Shown piece by piece: positions 32,401 through 41,856 of a DNA stretch of 57,840 bases. The stretch is from Stenotrophomonas sp. PS02289 (GTDB lineage: Bacteria; Pseudomonadota; Gammaproteobacteria; Xanthomonadales; Xanthomonadaceae): positions 1 through 57,840 of the forward strand of contig NZ_JASCOZ010000008.1 of NCBI RefSeq assembly GCF_029960115.1, given 5' to 3'. The translations under genes and the position numbers were made by a program. Numbering within the stretch: position 1 is the stretch's first letter; every line of letters starts with the position of its first letter. Below the pieces are notes generated by a model that worked only from the letters and a program-made list of their open reading frames with translations, had not been told where the DNA came from and searched no databases.

Positions 32401-35400
32401 CGACACGCTGGACAACAGCGAAGGCACCCTCGCCAGCAATGCCGGCACGCTGGACATCACCGCTGGCCAGCTGATCAACACCGACGGCACCCTCAGCCAC
32501 GCGGGCGACACCGCGCTGAACCTGCACGCCGACCGTATCGACGGTAACGGCGGCACGCTGGTCAGCAAGGCCGTGCTCAGCGTGCAGGCCGACGTGTTCA
32601 ATCACAGCAAGGGCACGCTCGGTGCGGACAGCGTCGACCTGCACGTCGGCACGCTCGACAACAGCCAGGGCCAGATCGTCGCCAGCGGCACCGCAGCGAG
32701 CCAGGTGCGGGCCGACACCCTCATCAATGCCGGCGGCACCCTCGCCAGCAACGGCGACCTGCGGCTGCAGGCCGAACTGCTCAACAACACCGACGGGCGC
32801 ATCCAGCACGCCGGCGACGGCACCCTGCAGATCGACGCCACCACTTTGCAGGGCGCACGCGGCAGCATCGTCGGCAACGGCATGCTGGCGCTCACCGGGC
32901 AGGCGCTCGATCTCAGCGGTGCCACCACCTCCGCGCGCGCTGTCAGCATTGACGCGGCCAGCCTCAACAATGCCGGCGGCACCCTGGCCGCCACCGGCGA
33001 CCAGGCCCTGCACCTCACCGTGCAGGGCACGCTGGACAACCGCGCCGGCAGCATCGGCAGCAACGGGCTGATCAACCTCAGTGCCCAGCAGCTGCTCAAC
33101 CAGCAGGGCAACGTGCAGGCCGCCGGCACCAGTGCGTCCACCGTGGCCGTGCAGCAGGCGCTGGACAACCAGCAGGGCAAGATCCTGCTGGCAGGCACCG
33201 GCACCGTCAGTGCCGCACAGCTCGACAACCGCGGCGGCACCGTGCACGCCGGCGGCAGCAGCCTCACCCTCAGTGTGGATGGCAAGCTCGACAACAGCGC
33301 GTCCGGTCTGCTGTCCAGCGCCGGCGCGATGGATCTGGACGCCAACCTGCTCGACAACCAAGGCGGCGGTACCGTTGTCGCCGGCAGCACCCTGGATATC
33401 ACCACCGCACAGGCACTCAACAACGCCGGCGGCGCACTGCAGTCCACCGGTGCCCTCACCATCGACGCCGCCGGGTTGAACAACCAGTCTGGCAGCCTCA
33501 TCGGCGGCAGCGTCAACATCGAAACGCACGGCAACGTGCTGAACAACCGCAACGGCACGCTCGGCAGCCAGACCGGCGCGCTGGACATCCGCAGCGGTGA
33601 TCTCGACAACACCGGTGGCCGCCTGCAATCGCAGGGGGGCATGACTGTCAATGTGGGCGGTGGCACCCTCACCAACACGGCTTCGCCCAGCAACGGCGGC
33701 ATTCTGTCCGGCGGCACGCTGCGCGTGGACGGTGCCGTGCTCAACAACCAGGGCGGCACCGTGGTCGCACAGGGTGACACCACCTTGGTGCTGGGCAGCG
33801 GCATCAACAACAGTGCCACCGGCACGTTGATGAGCAACGCCAACCTGACGCTGCAGTCTGGCGCGCTCAACAACGCCGGCGGGCGCGTGCAGGCCGCGCA
33901 GAACCTGGGGCTCACTCTCACCGGTGCGCTCAACAACCAGGCCGGTGCAGTCGCGGCGGGACAGGCGCTCACCATCAACGCGTCCAGCGTCGACAACAGC
34001 AACACCCGCAGTGGCGCACTCGGTCTGCAGGCGGGTTCGCTGCAGCTGACCACGCAGACGCTCAACAACGCCAACGGCCAGCTGATCACCGACGGCGACG
34101 CCCACGTGCAGCTCACCGGTGCACTGGACAATACCGCCGGTCAGATCACCACCGGCGGCTCGCTCAACCTCGGTGTGGGCAGCACGCTCAACAACCAGAG
34201 CGGCCTGCTGCGCGCCGACCTCGACCAGATCCTGGTCGCCACCGCACTCAACGGCAACGGCCAGATTCACGCGCAGCGCGATCTCAGCCTGACCCTGCAG
34301 CACGGCCTCACCAACACCGGCGAGTGGGTCGCCAACCGCACCCTGGCCCTGTATCTGGGCGGCGATCTGGACAACCAGGGCATCCTGCGTGCCGGCAACC
34401 TGGACCTCAACGCCCACAACATCAACAACAGCGCCAGCGGTGAAATCACCAGCCAGGGTGTCACCCACCTCAATGCCAGCGGCACGCTCACCAATCGCGG
34501 CTTGATCGACGGCACCGTCACCCATCTGGAAGCCGGCACGCTCGACAACCTCGGCACCGGTCGCATCTACGGCGACCACGTGGCCATCAATGCCGGCACG
34601 CTGACCAACCATGCGGAAACGCTGAACGGCGTGACCAAGGTGGGCACCATTGCCGCGCGTGAGCGGCTGGATATCGGTGCGGGGCAGCTGACCAACACCG
34701 ACAAGGGGTTGATCTACAGCGGGGGCAGTGCGGCTATTGGCGGCTCGCTGGGCGCGGATCGATTGGCTACGGGTACCGCGCAGCAGATCAACAACCTCGG
34801 TGCCACCATCGACGTGGCCGGCGATCTGTCGATCAACACGCTCACCCTCAACAACGTTCGCGAGAACGTGGCGGTCGCGGCGCAGCAGGTCAAAAGCATC
34901 GACGAAACGGTCAATCTGACCGTGGCCAGCTGGCAGAAGAACGGCAGCAATACCGGAACGCTCAACCAGACCAGCAACTACAAGGCGTACGAGTATTTCT
35001 ACATTGCCCCCGGCGATGTGGTCGAGGACACTCCGTACATCACGCCTTCCGGTGAGCAGATCAACCGCGCCGTGCTGCGCATCACCGAAGCCACCACCCG
35101 TTACTACTACGCGTACGGTGGCCTGGGCAACAAGATGCGTGGCGAGCGGTGGCGCATGGACCCGGACAACGGGACCATCACCATCTACTATCTCCGCAAG
35201 GACGTGGGTGCGCCCAATCCGGACCAGGTGGCCGGTGTGGCTGACCCGGTGGATGGCATCACCACAGAGTCGTCGTTCCGGTACGACAACGACCGGCTGA
35301 CCTACGACGGCGCATACGGCACATGCAGCAGCGACTGCATCCGCTTCATTGCGCCTCTGGATTACGATCCCAACACCACCATCCTGATGCGCCGCCAGCA

Positions 35401-38400
35401 TCCGGAGGAGTACAGCCTCAACGAGCAGAACCGCATCTCGCATCACGTTGCCTATGACGACGTGCTGCAAGCGGGTGCCGGTGCCGATTCGGTGATCCGC
35501 TCCGGCGGCAACATGCATCTGGCGGTCAACGACTTCAACAACCTTTATGCTCAGATTGCCGCTGGCGGCAACCTGGCCATCATCGGTCACGGCATCGAAA
35601 GCCGGGTCAACAACGTCGGCCTGGCGCTGTACCGTACCCACACCTTCAACAACACCTCCATCACCTACAACCGCAGCCAGAGCCAGTGGACTGCCACGCC
35701 CATCTCCGAAAAGATCGGCCAACTCGGCGGCACCATGATCGCCGGCGGCACGCTCACCATCGACGTGGGCGACCTCAGCAACCTCAATCAGGGCCGTGAC
35801 GCACCCAACGTGAAGGAGGGGGCCGCACTCGGCAACCTGAGCGTGCGCGGTCCGCAGGCCGCAGCGGGCGGCAATGCCAGCAACGCGCAGGGCCCGGGTC
35901 AGACCGCGAGCAGCAGTGCCTCGGCGGCACAGGCCGCCAATGCCACCGCCGCCGGCACCCAGCAGGGCGGGCAGGTGGGTGGCAACGGCACCGTGGGCGG
36001 CAGCCGCGTGGTGCAGGCAGCTGGCAACTCGCCGGACCGCATTGCCATGGGCACGCCGGACGTCACCGCGCCCAGCGGCAGCATCTTCAATGTAAACCCC
36101 AACAGCGGCAGCTACCTGGTCGAGACCGACCCGCGCTTCACCGACCGCCAGACCTGGCTGAGCTCGGACTACCTGCTCAAGCAGATGGGCTTCAGCGCCG
36201 ACGCGTTGCAGAAGCGGCTCGGCGACGGCTACTACGAGCAGAAGCTGATCCGCGAGCAGATCGGCGAGCTCACCGGTCGCCGCTTCCTCGAGGGCTACGC
36301 CAGTGACGAAGCCCAGTATCAGAGCCTGCTCGACGCCGGTGCCACCGTGGCCAAGGAATGGAACCTGCGCCCCGGCGTGGCCCTGACCGAAGCGCAGATG
36401 GCCCAGCTCACCAGCGACATCGTGTGGCTGGTCGAGCAGACCATCACCCTGGCCGACGGCAGCAGCACCAAGGCGCTGGTGCCGCAGGTGTACCTGCGTC
36501 TGCGCGACGGCGACATCGACCCCAATGGGGCCGTGCTCGCCGGTGCCAACGTGGACATCACCCTCAACAACGGGCTGGTCAACAGCGGCAACATCGCTGG
36601 CCGCAAGCTGGTCACCATCGACGCCGGAAAGATCGAGCACCTGGGCGGCACCATCAGCGGCGCGCAGGTGGGCCTGAGTTCGGCCACCGACATCAAGATC
36701 GAAGGGGCCACGGTCACCGCTACCGACGCCCTCTCGGTACAGGCGCAGGGCAACATCACCGTGGCCTCCACTGTGGAAACCCTCAGCGGTGGCGGTGCAA
36801 CCCAGTACAACATCACCCAGACCGACCGCGTGGCCGGCCTGTACGTCACCAGCCCCACCGGGCTGGGCGTGCTGTCCGTGGCGGCCGGTGGTGACATCAG
36901 CCTGCAAGGCGCGCAGATCCGCAATGCCGGCACGGAAGGCATCACGCAGCTGGCCGCAGGCGGCAATCTGGAACTGGGCGCGCAGACGCTGGGCCACAGC
37001 ACCGACACCACCCACGACGACCGCAACTTCCAGCGCAGCAGCACCACCACGCATGCGGTGAGCAGCGTGCAGGGGGCAGGCGACGTCGTGCTGAGTGCCG
37101 GCAAGGACCTCACCCTGGTCGGCTCCAAGGTGGACGCCGGGCAGGCACTCGTCATGCAGGCCGGCGGTGACATCACCAGCAAGGCCGTGGTGGACAGCAC
37201 CAGCAGCGACTTCAGCGCCGCCGGCAAGCGCAACAGCCTCACCATCAGCCGCAGCGACGAAACCGTTCGCGGCAGCCAGCTCTCCGCCGGCAGCGACGTG
37301 ATGATGGTCGCCGGTCGCGACGTCAACCTCACTGCCGCCCAGGTGGCCAGCGACGACGGCACCGTGCTGGTGTCCGCCGGCCGTGACGTGAACCTGCTTT
37401 CCACGCAGGAGAACCACGACTACAGCTTCGACAGTTACCAGAAGAAGAAGGGCACCTTCTCCAGCACCACCACCACCCGCACCGAAAACAGCCACGACAG
37501 CTATGCCGTCGGAACCGTGATCGAAGGCGAAGCCATCGATATCAGCGCCGGCCGTGACCTCACCGCCGTGGGCGCGGTGCTGGATGCCACCGGCAACGTC
37601 AGCCTGGGTGCCGGCAACAACGTGCTGATCACCGCCGCCGAGGACACCCACAACAGCAGCTCCAGCCAGACCAGCAAGAAGAGCGGCTTCAGCGGCGGCT
37701 TCGCCAATGGCGTTGCCTCGGTGGGCTACAACAAAGCCAGCAGCAACAGCAGCGAGTCCGTGCAGAGCACCACCCAGGTGGGCTCGGCCATCGCCTCGCG
37801 CGAAGGCAACGTGCTCATCTCCGCCGGCAACCAGCTCACCCTGGCCGCCTCGGACGTGGCCGCAGGCGAAGACCTCACCCTGGTCGGCAAGGACATCGCG
37901 CTGCTGGCGCGGCAGGACACCGTGGACACGCAGGGCACCCAGTCCAGCAAGTCCAGCGGCTTCTCGATGGGCATCACCTACGATCCCACCAAGGCCTACC
38001 GCAGCGCCCGTGATTCCACCACCGATGGCATGGGCGACAGCGGCACCATCATGGGGGACATCACCCGCAACGCCGAAGGCACCGCCTCCGGCGTACGCGC
38101 AGCGACCACCTCCACGGTGATCACCGGTGGCAGCCAACGCAGCAACGGCAGCCAGACTCATTCCACCAGCGACGCCCGCGTTTCCCAGCTGGCCGCCGGT
38201 GGCGACCTGACGCTGATTGCCAATGGTGGCAGCATCACCAGCCAGGGCGCACAGATGTCCGCCGAGGGCAATGCGGTGCTGCTGGCCACGAAGAACATCA
38301 ACTTCGAGGTCGCCCACAACACCGAAACCAGCACCAGCGAGAGCAGCGCCAAGGGCTGGGGCTTTGCCAACAACACCAGCGGGCTGCCGTTCGGCACCAA

Positions 38401-41400
38401 CAACTCGCGCAGCGAAGGCAGCGGCAGCAGCGACACCATCACCGGCACGCAGCTTTCGGTGGGCGGTGGCGTGCGCATGGCCACCACCGAGGGCGACATC
38501 ACCCTCACCGCCGCCAACATCGCTGCCGAAAAGGACGTGAACATCCGCGCCGCCGGCAACCTGCTGGTGCAAAGCGGGCAGGACACCGTGGCCAATGCCA
38601 ACACCGCCGACAGCAAGGCGATTGGCACTGTGCAGATCTCGGACACGGAGAAGTTCTCCGGCTGGCACCGCCAGCAGCACGACGACGACAGCGGCATGGT
38701 CTCGCAGGTGGCCAGCACCATCGGCAGCCTGGGCGGCAATGTGAACCTGGGGGCGGGTGGCAAGTACACCCAGATCGCCAGCAACGTGGTGGCTGCGCAG
38801 GATGTGAACATTACGGCGGCAGAGATTGAGCTGCTTACCGCGGATGAAACCGGGCACAACTCGCAGAGCGACAAGGACCTGAAGATTGGTGTGTTCGCGC
38901 GGATCAAGTCGCCGTTCATTGATTTGATCAATAACGTGGATGCGGCGCGGCAGTCGGATGGGCGGTTGCAGGCCATGCAGGGTATGGCGGCAGGTGCCAA
39001 TGCGTATCAGGCTGGTAGTGCGATTGCGTCAGCTGTCAGCAAAGGTGCGGCAGGCAGTGGCTCGCTGTTCAGTGCTGAGGCTGGCATCGGCTTCAAGCAG
39101 TCCAGCAGCAGTGCCGAAGGCAGCAGCACGGTCTCGCGTGGCTCCACCATTCAGGGCGGCGGCAACGTCAACCTGACCAGCACCAGTGGCGACATCCACA
39201 TCGTGCAGGGCAACCTGAGTGCCGGCACCACGCTCAGCCTGGACTCGGCCCGCGACATCCTGCTGGAGGCCGGTAAGGCCCACATGCAGGACAAGAGCAA
39301 GAGCAGCAACAGCGGTGCCGAAGTGGGCGTGGGTGTCTCCGTGGGTGCACAGACCGGCGTGTACGTGTACGCCGAAGCCAGCGTGGGCAGCAGTAAGTCC
39401 AATTCGGACAGCAGCACCTGGCAGAACACCGAGCTGACCGGCAAGAACATCTCGCTGAAGGCCGAGGGCGACACCACCCTGCGCGGTGCGACGGCTACCG
39501 CCGACCGCATTGACGTGAAGACCGGCGGCACGCTGACCATCGAATCCCTGCAGGACATTGCGGAGAGCATGTCCAAGGACAGCCAGGTGGGTGGGCGCGT
39601 GCAGGTGTCGTTCGGTACTGCCTGGGACGTGAGCGGCTACGCCAGCGCCAGCAAGGCCAATGGCAGCTACAAGGGTGTGGGCCAGCAGAGCGGCCTGTTT
39701 GCCGGCGAAGGTGGCTACCATGTAGATGCCACTCACGTGAACCTGATTGGCGGTGCCATTGCCAGCACCAATGCCGCCAACAGCGAGCTGACGGCGGACA
39801 CGCTGACCTTCACCGACCTGCAGAACGAGATGAAGTACCGGGCGAGCTCGGCCAGTATCAGTGGCGGGTTTGGTTTCACTGGGACCGGTCAGCAAGGTCC
39901 GGATGCGCCCAGCGCGGGGTCACAGTTGAAGGACATTGGAAACACCATTTCGACCGGCAACTATGGGAAGGCCAATAGTGCGTCGTTCAGTCCAGGCGTG
40001 CCGATTACGGAGAGCGGGAGCGACAGTTCCACCACATACGCGACGTTGACCGAGGGCAACATCACGATTGGTGGAAAGAAGACCACGGCAGCTGAGTTGG
40101 GCTTGAACACGGATGCAGCCGCGGCGCATCAGGCCATTGAAACGCTTCCGGATCTCCAGAAGCTCATCATGGAGCAGCAGGCATTGGCGGCTGCCACCGG
40201 AACTGTCGTCGATACAGGGCTGCGCATCCGCGCGGACATCAATCAATCTATTGATGAGGCAACCACGGCTCGGGATGCTGCCCGCGAGCGGCTGAATGAT
40301 CCTGATGCGGACCTAAGTGCACAAGAGAGGGCTACTCTCGAAGCACAAGGAATGCTCGCACAAAAGGAAATCAATCGACTGCAAAAGGTTGGGCTTCTCG
40401 TCGGCGCGATTACGGGTGGGATCTCCGCATCATCGGGCACTACTGGCGGCATTGTTGCGGGGACACTTGCACCAGCTATCTCATTTGAGATTGGGCAATA
40501 CTTCAAAGAGAACTCTGCTCGAAACGCCACTGAGGGGGCGGGCCGAGCGGGCGAAGGTAGTGCGACCCATCTGCTAGCACACGCGTTGCTTGGAGCCGCT
40601 GTCGCGTCGGCAGGAGGCGATAGTGCGCTGGTGGGGGCTCTGGCAGCAGGCAGTGCCGAGGCTGCTGCCCCCTCCATTGCGAAGTTCCTGTTTGGCAAGG
40701 ACAGCGCTGACCTTACGGCAGCTGAGAAAGATACAGTGAGCGCCATTGCAGGTATGGGCGGTGCGCTGACGGGCTCGTTCAGGGATGGACTGGTTAGCGC
40801 CGCAGTGGGCGCAGGCGCAGCAAAGAACGCGATTGATAACAACTGGGGAGAAGTGGGTCACTACTCGACCATGGCCACCATCCTCTATCTGACGGGATTC
40901 AGAGAGGATATTGCCAAGGGCGTCGCACTTGCTGCATGGGGTCCCGACACCGATTCAAGAAACGCAATTACGGTAGAGAACATCCTGCGCGGGAATGAGG
41001 CTGATATGCCGCAGAAGCTCAATCATCTTCTTACTGGTCTGAAGGATGCGGAAAAGGTCAAAGTAATACAGAAGTACTTTACTGATCAGGCATCTCTAAT
41101 ACTGGCTGACATCAAGGCAAATGAAGATAATCCAGTCGCAGTGAGGGCGATTCTCAATAACAAGGAGAATCAGCGGATACTGCACGCACTTGGGGACTCA
41201 TTCGCACACGTAAAGACTGACGGTACGCACTTCGATCCCGTTATTGGGCACGCCTTTGCCTCCAAGTATCAGGGCGGGGTGCTGGATCCTGATAATCCAT
41301 ACTCGAACAGAGGGGGTTTCGCCGCTTATGGTCTTGCGATTTACAACATAGCAACTGCGACCTCAAAGAAGGATCCCCTGCGCAACTCGGACTACATCGC

Positions 41401-41659
41401 TGATCTCGTCATGCGCGTGTCCTCAGTTAAAGATGAAGGTCAACAAAAGGGAATTCTTGATGCGGCTGCCTCATTCTTCATGCCAACTAGGACCTCGGGG
41501 TTAGTCAACTCACCTGTTGGTGAATGCGGCATATGGTGTGCTGCGGTTCCTGATGGGTATCGGGTGAAGCGTCAGCTCGAGATCATCTTCCCTAATAAAG
41601 TTCAAGTGCCTTTGCCTCCAGTGATCGATTGGAGTAAGTTCTATCAAATGAGGTGGTGA
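29444..41659 (+). CDS. cdiA: CdiA-type contact-dependent inhibition effector (filamentous haemagglutinin family)
   Basis: 4071 aa. In order: extended signal peptide (MNFVYRLVFNRTLRVWQVASE, hydrophobic core and AGA cut near 64); TPS secretion domain about 67-320 with NPAGIQVNGGGF; FHA-1 repeats; a Gly/Thr/Pro linker at about 420-475; more FHA repeats to about 1780; a Tyr-rich receptor-binding-like region about 1840-2060; FHA-2 repeats about 2380-3450; pretoxin region about 3560-3800 with LTAAEKDTVSAIAGMGG and the junction IDNN (3797-3800); toxin domain 3801-4071. The ribosome binding site AAGGA precedes ATG 29444. It lies after cdiB and before a membrane immunity candidate, the B-A-I order. 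Base composition drops in the last 1.5 kb. Confidence 0.93.
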   Translation: MNFVYRLVFNRTLRVWQVASELVTRAAGGNGRAPRTTAAALTPLGFALMCSLGWVSVLAPAGAQDARIVADPNAPGRERPQVLTAPNGAPLVNITTPSAGGVSRNRYSQFDVGPEGAILNNARGQTQTQLGGWVQGNPWLATGAAKVILNEVNGPASRLNGYIEVAGQRAEVVIANPAGIQVNGGGFLNASRVTLTTGTPVFTGGVLDGYRVGGGAIQIEGEGLDTSRADYTDLITRSLQVNAGVWANQLTAQLGTGTLSAAGASALTAEAGTKPTFALDVGALGGMYANKIWLVGNEHGVGVRNAGTLGAQAGELVVTVDGRLENTGALQSLQNVRLNVADDVRNAGTIAASREVALNAAGTLDNSGGTVNAQRLQVDAGGLRNHGGKLEQTGVQALSLQTGALSNRSDGLVGSVITPPTPMPGGEDAGGNSGGTPSDPDTDTGSTTPGTGTGNEGSTPGTGTGTTPTTPVQPLAEGAINIAGLLDNDGGKIVNGGDTRLRVLDGLDNSGGRMGVNRLRSDGNLLNDGGTLHVYGDALLQLGQLSNQAGKFNVSGTFSLEATSFNNAGGELLHGGTTAASWNVRGLLDNSDGLISSNATSLLLSAQDVNNSAGRIEHAGLTRMLLSSQQWSGAGGSISTAGALDWSADRIDMQGGKVTANRFQITSNALDNRGGSLLSLGAPGSSVRTAALDNREGGTIAANGELTVATRTLDNREGLIQQAGNGALRIGADTLSGAGGKVLSNGALSITGGDIDLSKALTSGQQVSIDANTLRNNDGELYALGGSGLQLSARDLLDNSGGTLSANGNVKVQAGQLLNVGGNVLAAEGGRLDITTLGLLDNSSNGRLAASGNITLDAGTLLNRSGAIEHAGTGTLSITAGTLDGQGGRILGMGSLDLRGGTLTLGEDSTTQAERIRVTATDLSTAGGTLSATGSEALQLHLTGTLDNREGTVATNGALDLQAANVHNQKGTLSAASTEDSRWTITDTLDNSEGTLASNAGTLDITAGQLINTDGTLSHAGDTALNLHADRIDGNGGTLVSKAVLSVQADVFNHSKGTLGADSVDLHVGTLDNSQGQIVASGTAASQVRADTLINAGGTLASNGDLRLQAELLNNTDGRIQHAGDGTLQIDATTLQGARGSIVGNGMLALTGQALDLSGATTSARAVSIDAASLNNAGGTLAATGDQALHLTVQGTLDNRAGSIGSNGLINLSAQQLLNQQGNVQAAGTSASTVAVQQALDNQQGKILLAGTGTVSAAQLDNRGGTVHAGGSSLTLSVDGKLDNSASGLLSSAGAMDLDANLLDNQGGGTVVAGSTLDITTAQALNNAGGALQSTGALTIDAAGLNNQSGSLIGGSVNIETHGNVLNNRNGTLGSQTGALDIRSGDLDNTGGRLQSQGGMTVNVGGGTLTNTASPSNGGILSGGTLRVDGAVLNNQGGTVVAQGDTTLVLGSGINNSATGTLMSNANLTLQSGALNNAGGRVQAAQNLGLTLTGALNNQAGAVAAGQALTINASSVDNSNTRSGALGLQAGSLQLTTQTLNNANGQLITDGDAHVQLTGALDNTAGQITTGGSLNLGVGSTLNNQSGLLRADLDQILVATALNGNGQIHAQRDLSLTLQHGLTNTGEWVANRTLALYLGGDLDNQGILRAGNLDLNAHNINNSASGEITSQGVTHLNASGTLTNRGLIDGTVTHLEAGTLDNLGTGRIYGDHVAINAGTLTNHAETLNGVTKVGTIAARERLDIGAGQLTNTDKGLIYSGGSAAIGGSLGADRLATGTAQQINNLGATIDVAGDLSINTLTLNNVRENVAVAAQQVKSIDETVNLTVASWQKNGSNTGTLNQTSNYKAYEYFYIAPGDVVEDTPYITPSGEQINRAVLRITEATTRYYYAYGGLGNKMRGERWRMDPDNGTITIYYLRKDVGAPNPDQVAGVADPVDGITTESSFRYDNDRLTYDGAYGTCSSDCIRFIAPLDYDPNTTILMRRQHPEEYSLNEQNRISHHVAYDDVLQAGAGADSVIRSGGNMHLAVNDFNNLYAQIAAGGNLAIIGHGIESRVNNVGLALYRTHTFNNTSITYNRSQSQWTATPISEKIGQLGGTMIAGGTLTIDVGDLSNLNQGRDAPNVKEGAALGNLSVRGPQAAAGGNASNAQGPGQTASSSASAAQAANATAAGTQQGGQVGGNGTVGGSRVVQAAGNSPDRIAMGTPDVTAPSGSIFNVNPNSGSYLVETDPRFTDRQTWLSSDYLLKQMGFSADALQKRLGDGYYEQKLIREQIGELTGRRFLEGYASDEAQYQSLLDAGATVAKEWNLRPGVALTEAQMAQLTSDIVWLVEQTITLADGSSTKALVPQVYLRLRDGDIDPNGAVLAGANVDITLNNGLVNSGNIAGRKLVTIDAGKIEHLGGTISGAQVGLSSATDIKIEGATVTATDALSVQAQGNITVASTVETLSGGGATQYNITQTDRVAGLYVTSPTGLGVLSVAAGGDISLQGAQIRNAGTEGITQLAAGGNLELGAQTLGHSTDTTHDDRNFQRSSTTTHAVSSVQGAGDVVLSAGKDLTLVGSKVDAGQALVMQAGGDITSKAVVDSTSSDFSAAGKRNSLTISRSDETVRGSQLSAGSDVMMVAGRDVNLTAAQVASDDGTVLVSAGRDVNLLSTQENHDYSFDSYQKKKGTFSSTTTTRTENSHDSYAVGTVIEGEAIDISAGRDLTAVGAVLDATGNVSLGAGNNVLITAAEDTHNSSSSQTSKKSGFSGGFANGVASVGYNKASSNSSESVQSTTQVGSAIASREGNVLISAGNQLTLAASDVAAGEDLTLVGKDIALLARQDTVDTQGTQSSKSSGFSMGITYDPTKAYRSARDSTTDGMGDSGTIMGDITRNAEGTASGVRAATTSTVITGGSQRSNGSQTHSTSDARVSQLAAGGDLTLIANGGSITSQGAQMSAEGNAVLLATKNINFEVAHNTETSTSESSAKGWGFANNTSGLPFGTNNSRSEGSGSSDTITGTQLSVGGGVRMATTEGDITLTAANIAAEKDVNIRAAGNLLVQSGQDTVANANTADSKAIGTVQISDTEKFSGWHRQQHDDDSGMVSQVASTIGSLGGNVNLGAGGKYTQIASNVVAAQDVNITAAEIELLTADETGHNSQSDKDLKIGVFARIKSPFIDLINNVDAARQSDGRLQAMQGMAAGANAYQAGSAIASAVSKGAAGSGSLFSAEAGIGFKQSSSSAEGSSTVSRGSTIQGGGNVNLTSTSGDIHIVQGNLSAGTTLSLDSARDILLEAGKAHMQDKSKSSNSGAEVGVGVSVGAQTGVYVYAEASVGSSKSNSDSSTWQNTELTGKNISLKAEGDTTLRGATATADRIDVKTGGTLTIESLQDIAESMSKDSQVGGRVQVSFGTAWDVSGYASASKANGSYKGVGQQSGLFAGEGGYHVDATHVNLIGGAIASTNAANSELTADTLTFTDLQNEMKYRASSASISGGFGFTGTGQQGPDAPSAGSQLKDIGNTISTGNYGKANSASFSPGVPITESGSDSSTTYATLTEGNITIGGKKTTAAELGLNTDAAAAHQAIETLPDLQKLIMEQQALAAATGTVVDTGLRIRADINQSIDEATTARDAARERLNDPDADLSAQERATLEAQGMLAQKEINRLQKVGLLVGAITGGISASSGTTGGIVAGTLAPAISFEIGQYFKENSARNATEGAGRAGEGSATHLLAHALLGAAVASAGGDSALVGALAAGSAEAAAPSIAKFLFGKDSADLTAAEKDTVSAIAGMGGALTGSFRDGLVSAAVGAGAAKNAIDNNWGEVGHYSTMATILYLTGFREDIAKGVALAAWGPDTDSRNAITVENILRGNEADMPQKLNHLLTGLKDAEKVKVIQKYFTDQASLILADIKANEDNPVAVRAILNNKENQRILHALGDSFAHVKTDGTHFDPVIGHAFASKYQGGVLDPDNPYSNRGGFAAYGLAIYNIATATSKKDPLRNSDYIADLVMRVSSVKDEGQQKGILDAAASFFMPTRTSGLVNSPVGECGIWCAAVPDGYRVKRQLEIIFPNKVQVPLPPVIDWSKFYQMRW
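40844..41659 (+). other. CdiA-CT toxin domain (residues 3801-4071), putative metal-dependent hydrolase
   Basis: This part of cdiA lies after the pretoxin junction IDNN. Residues suited to bind two or three zinc ions are spaced as in the zinc phospholipase C / P1 nuclease superfamily and the DUF6765-like group: GHYSTMATILYLTGF (H3806), WGPD (D3835), RILHALGDSFAH (H3914, D3918, H3922), GHAF (H3936) and LDPDNPY (D3948/D3950). After these comes a hydrophobic helix and a Cys pair (ECGIWC, 4028/4032). The resemblance is by pattern only; a phospholipase or a nuclease activity would both fit. The family is not one of the common CDI nucleases that I know. Confidence 0.5.
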
Positions 41660-41856
41660 TCTCAGGTATGTCGTACACTCTCCCTTTCAGGCGAGACTTC
41701 CGCAATTGTCTGCCTATCACTGGTTTTGGTCGTCGGCAACGTCGACTTGCCGTGGTTCCTAATTGTGACCGCGAGCTCCGTGCGTATTGGAGAGGGGGTC
41801 ATGCAGTTCGTTCAGGTAGATTGGCTGCGTGCTTTGCAGTGTGGAAGGGGTTTTAG

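Noticed and set aside
30638-38857. A 2739-codon open frame on the minus strand opposite cdiA
   Set aside because: It mirrors the codon periodicity of the repeat-rich, high-GC cdiA gene and translates to His/Gln/Ala/Gly-rich sequence with no recognisable fold. Long antisense frames are usual opposite such genes.
40961-40990. The word TVEN inside the toxin domain (residues near 3843) as the VENN motif
   Set aside because: The pretoxin signature LTAAEKDTVSAI lies upstream and points to IDNN at 3797-3800 as junction; the later TVEN lacks the second Asn and falls after conserved toxin residues.
41653-41856. 67-codon frame between cdiA and the immunity gene, in another frame
   Set aside because: Very Arg-rich, without a family look, and it starts inside the cdiA end. 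The in-frame read-through described in the findings is the more interesting alternative.
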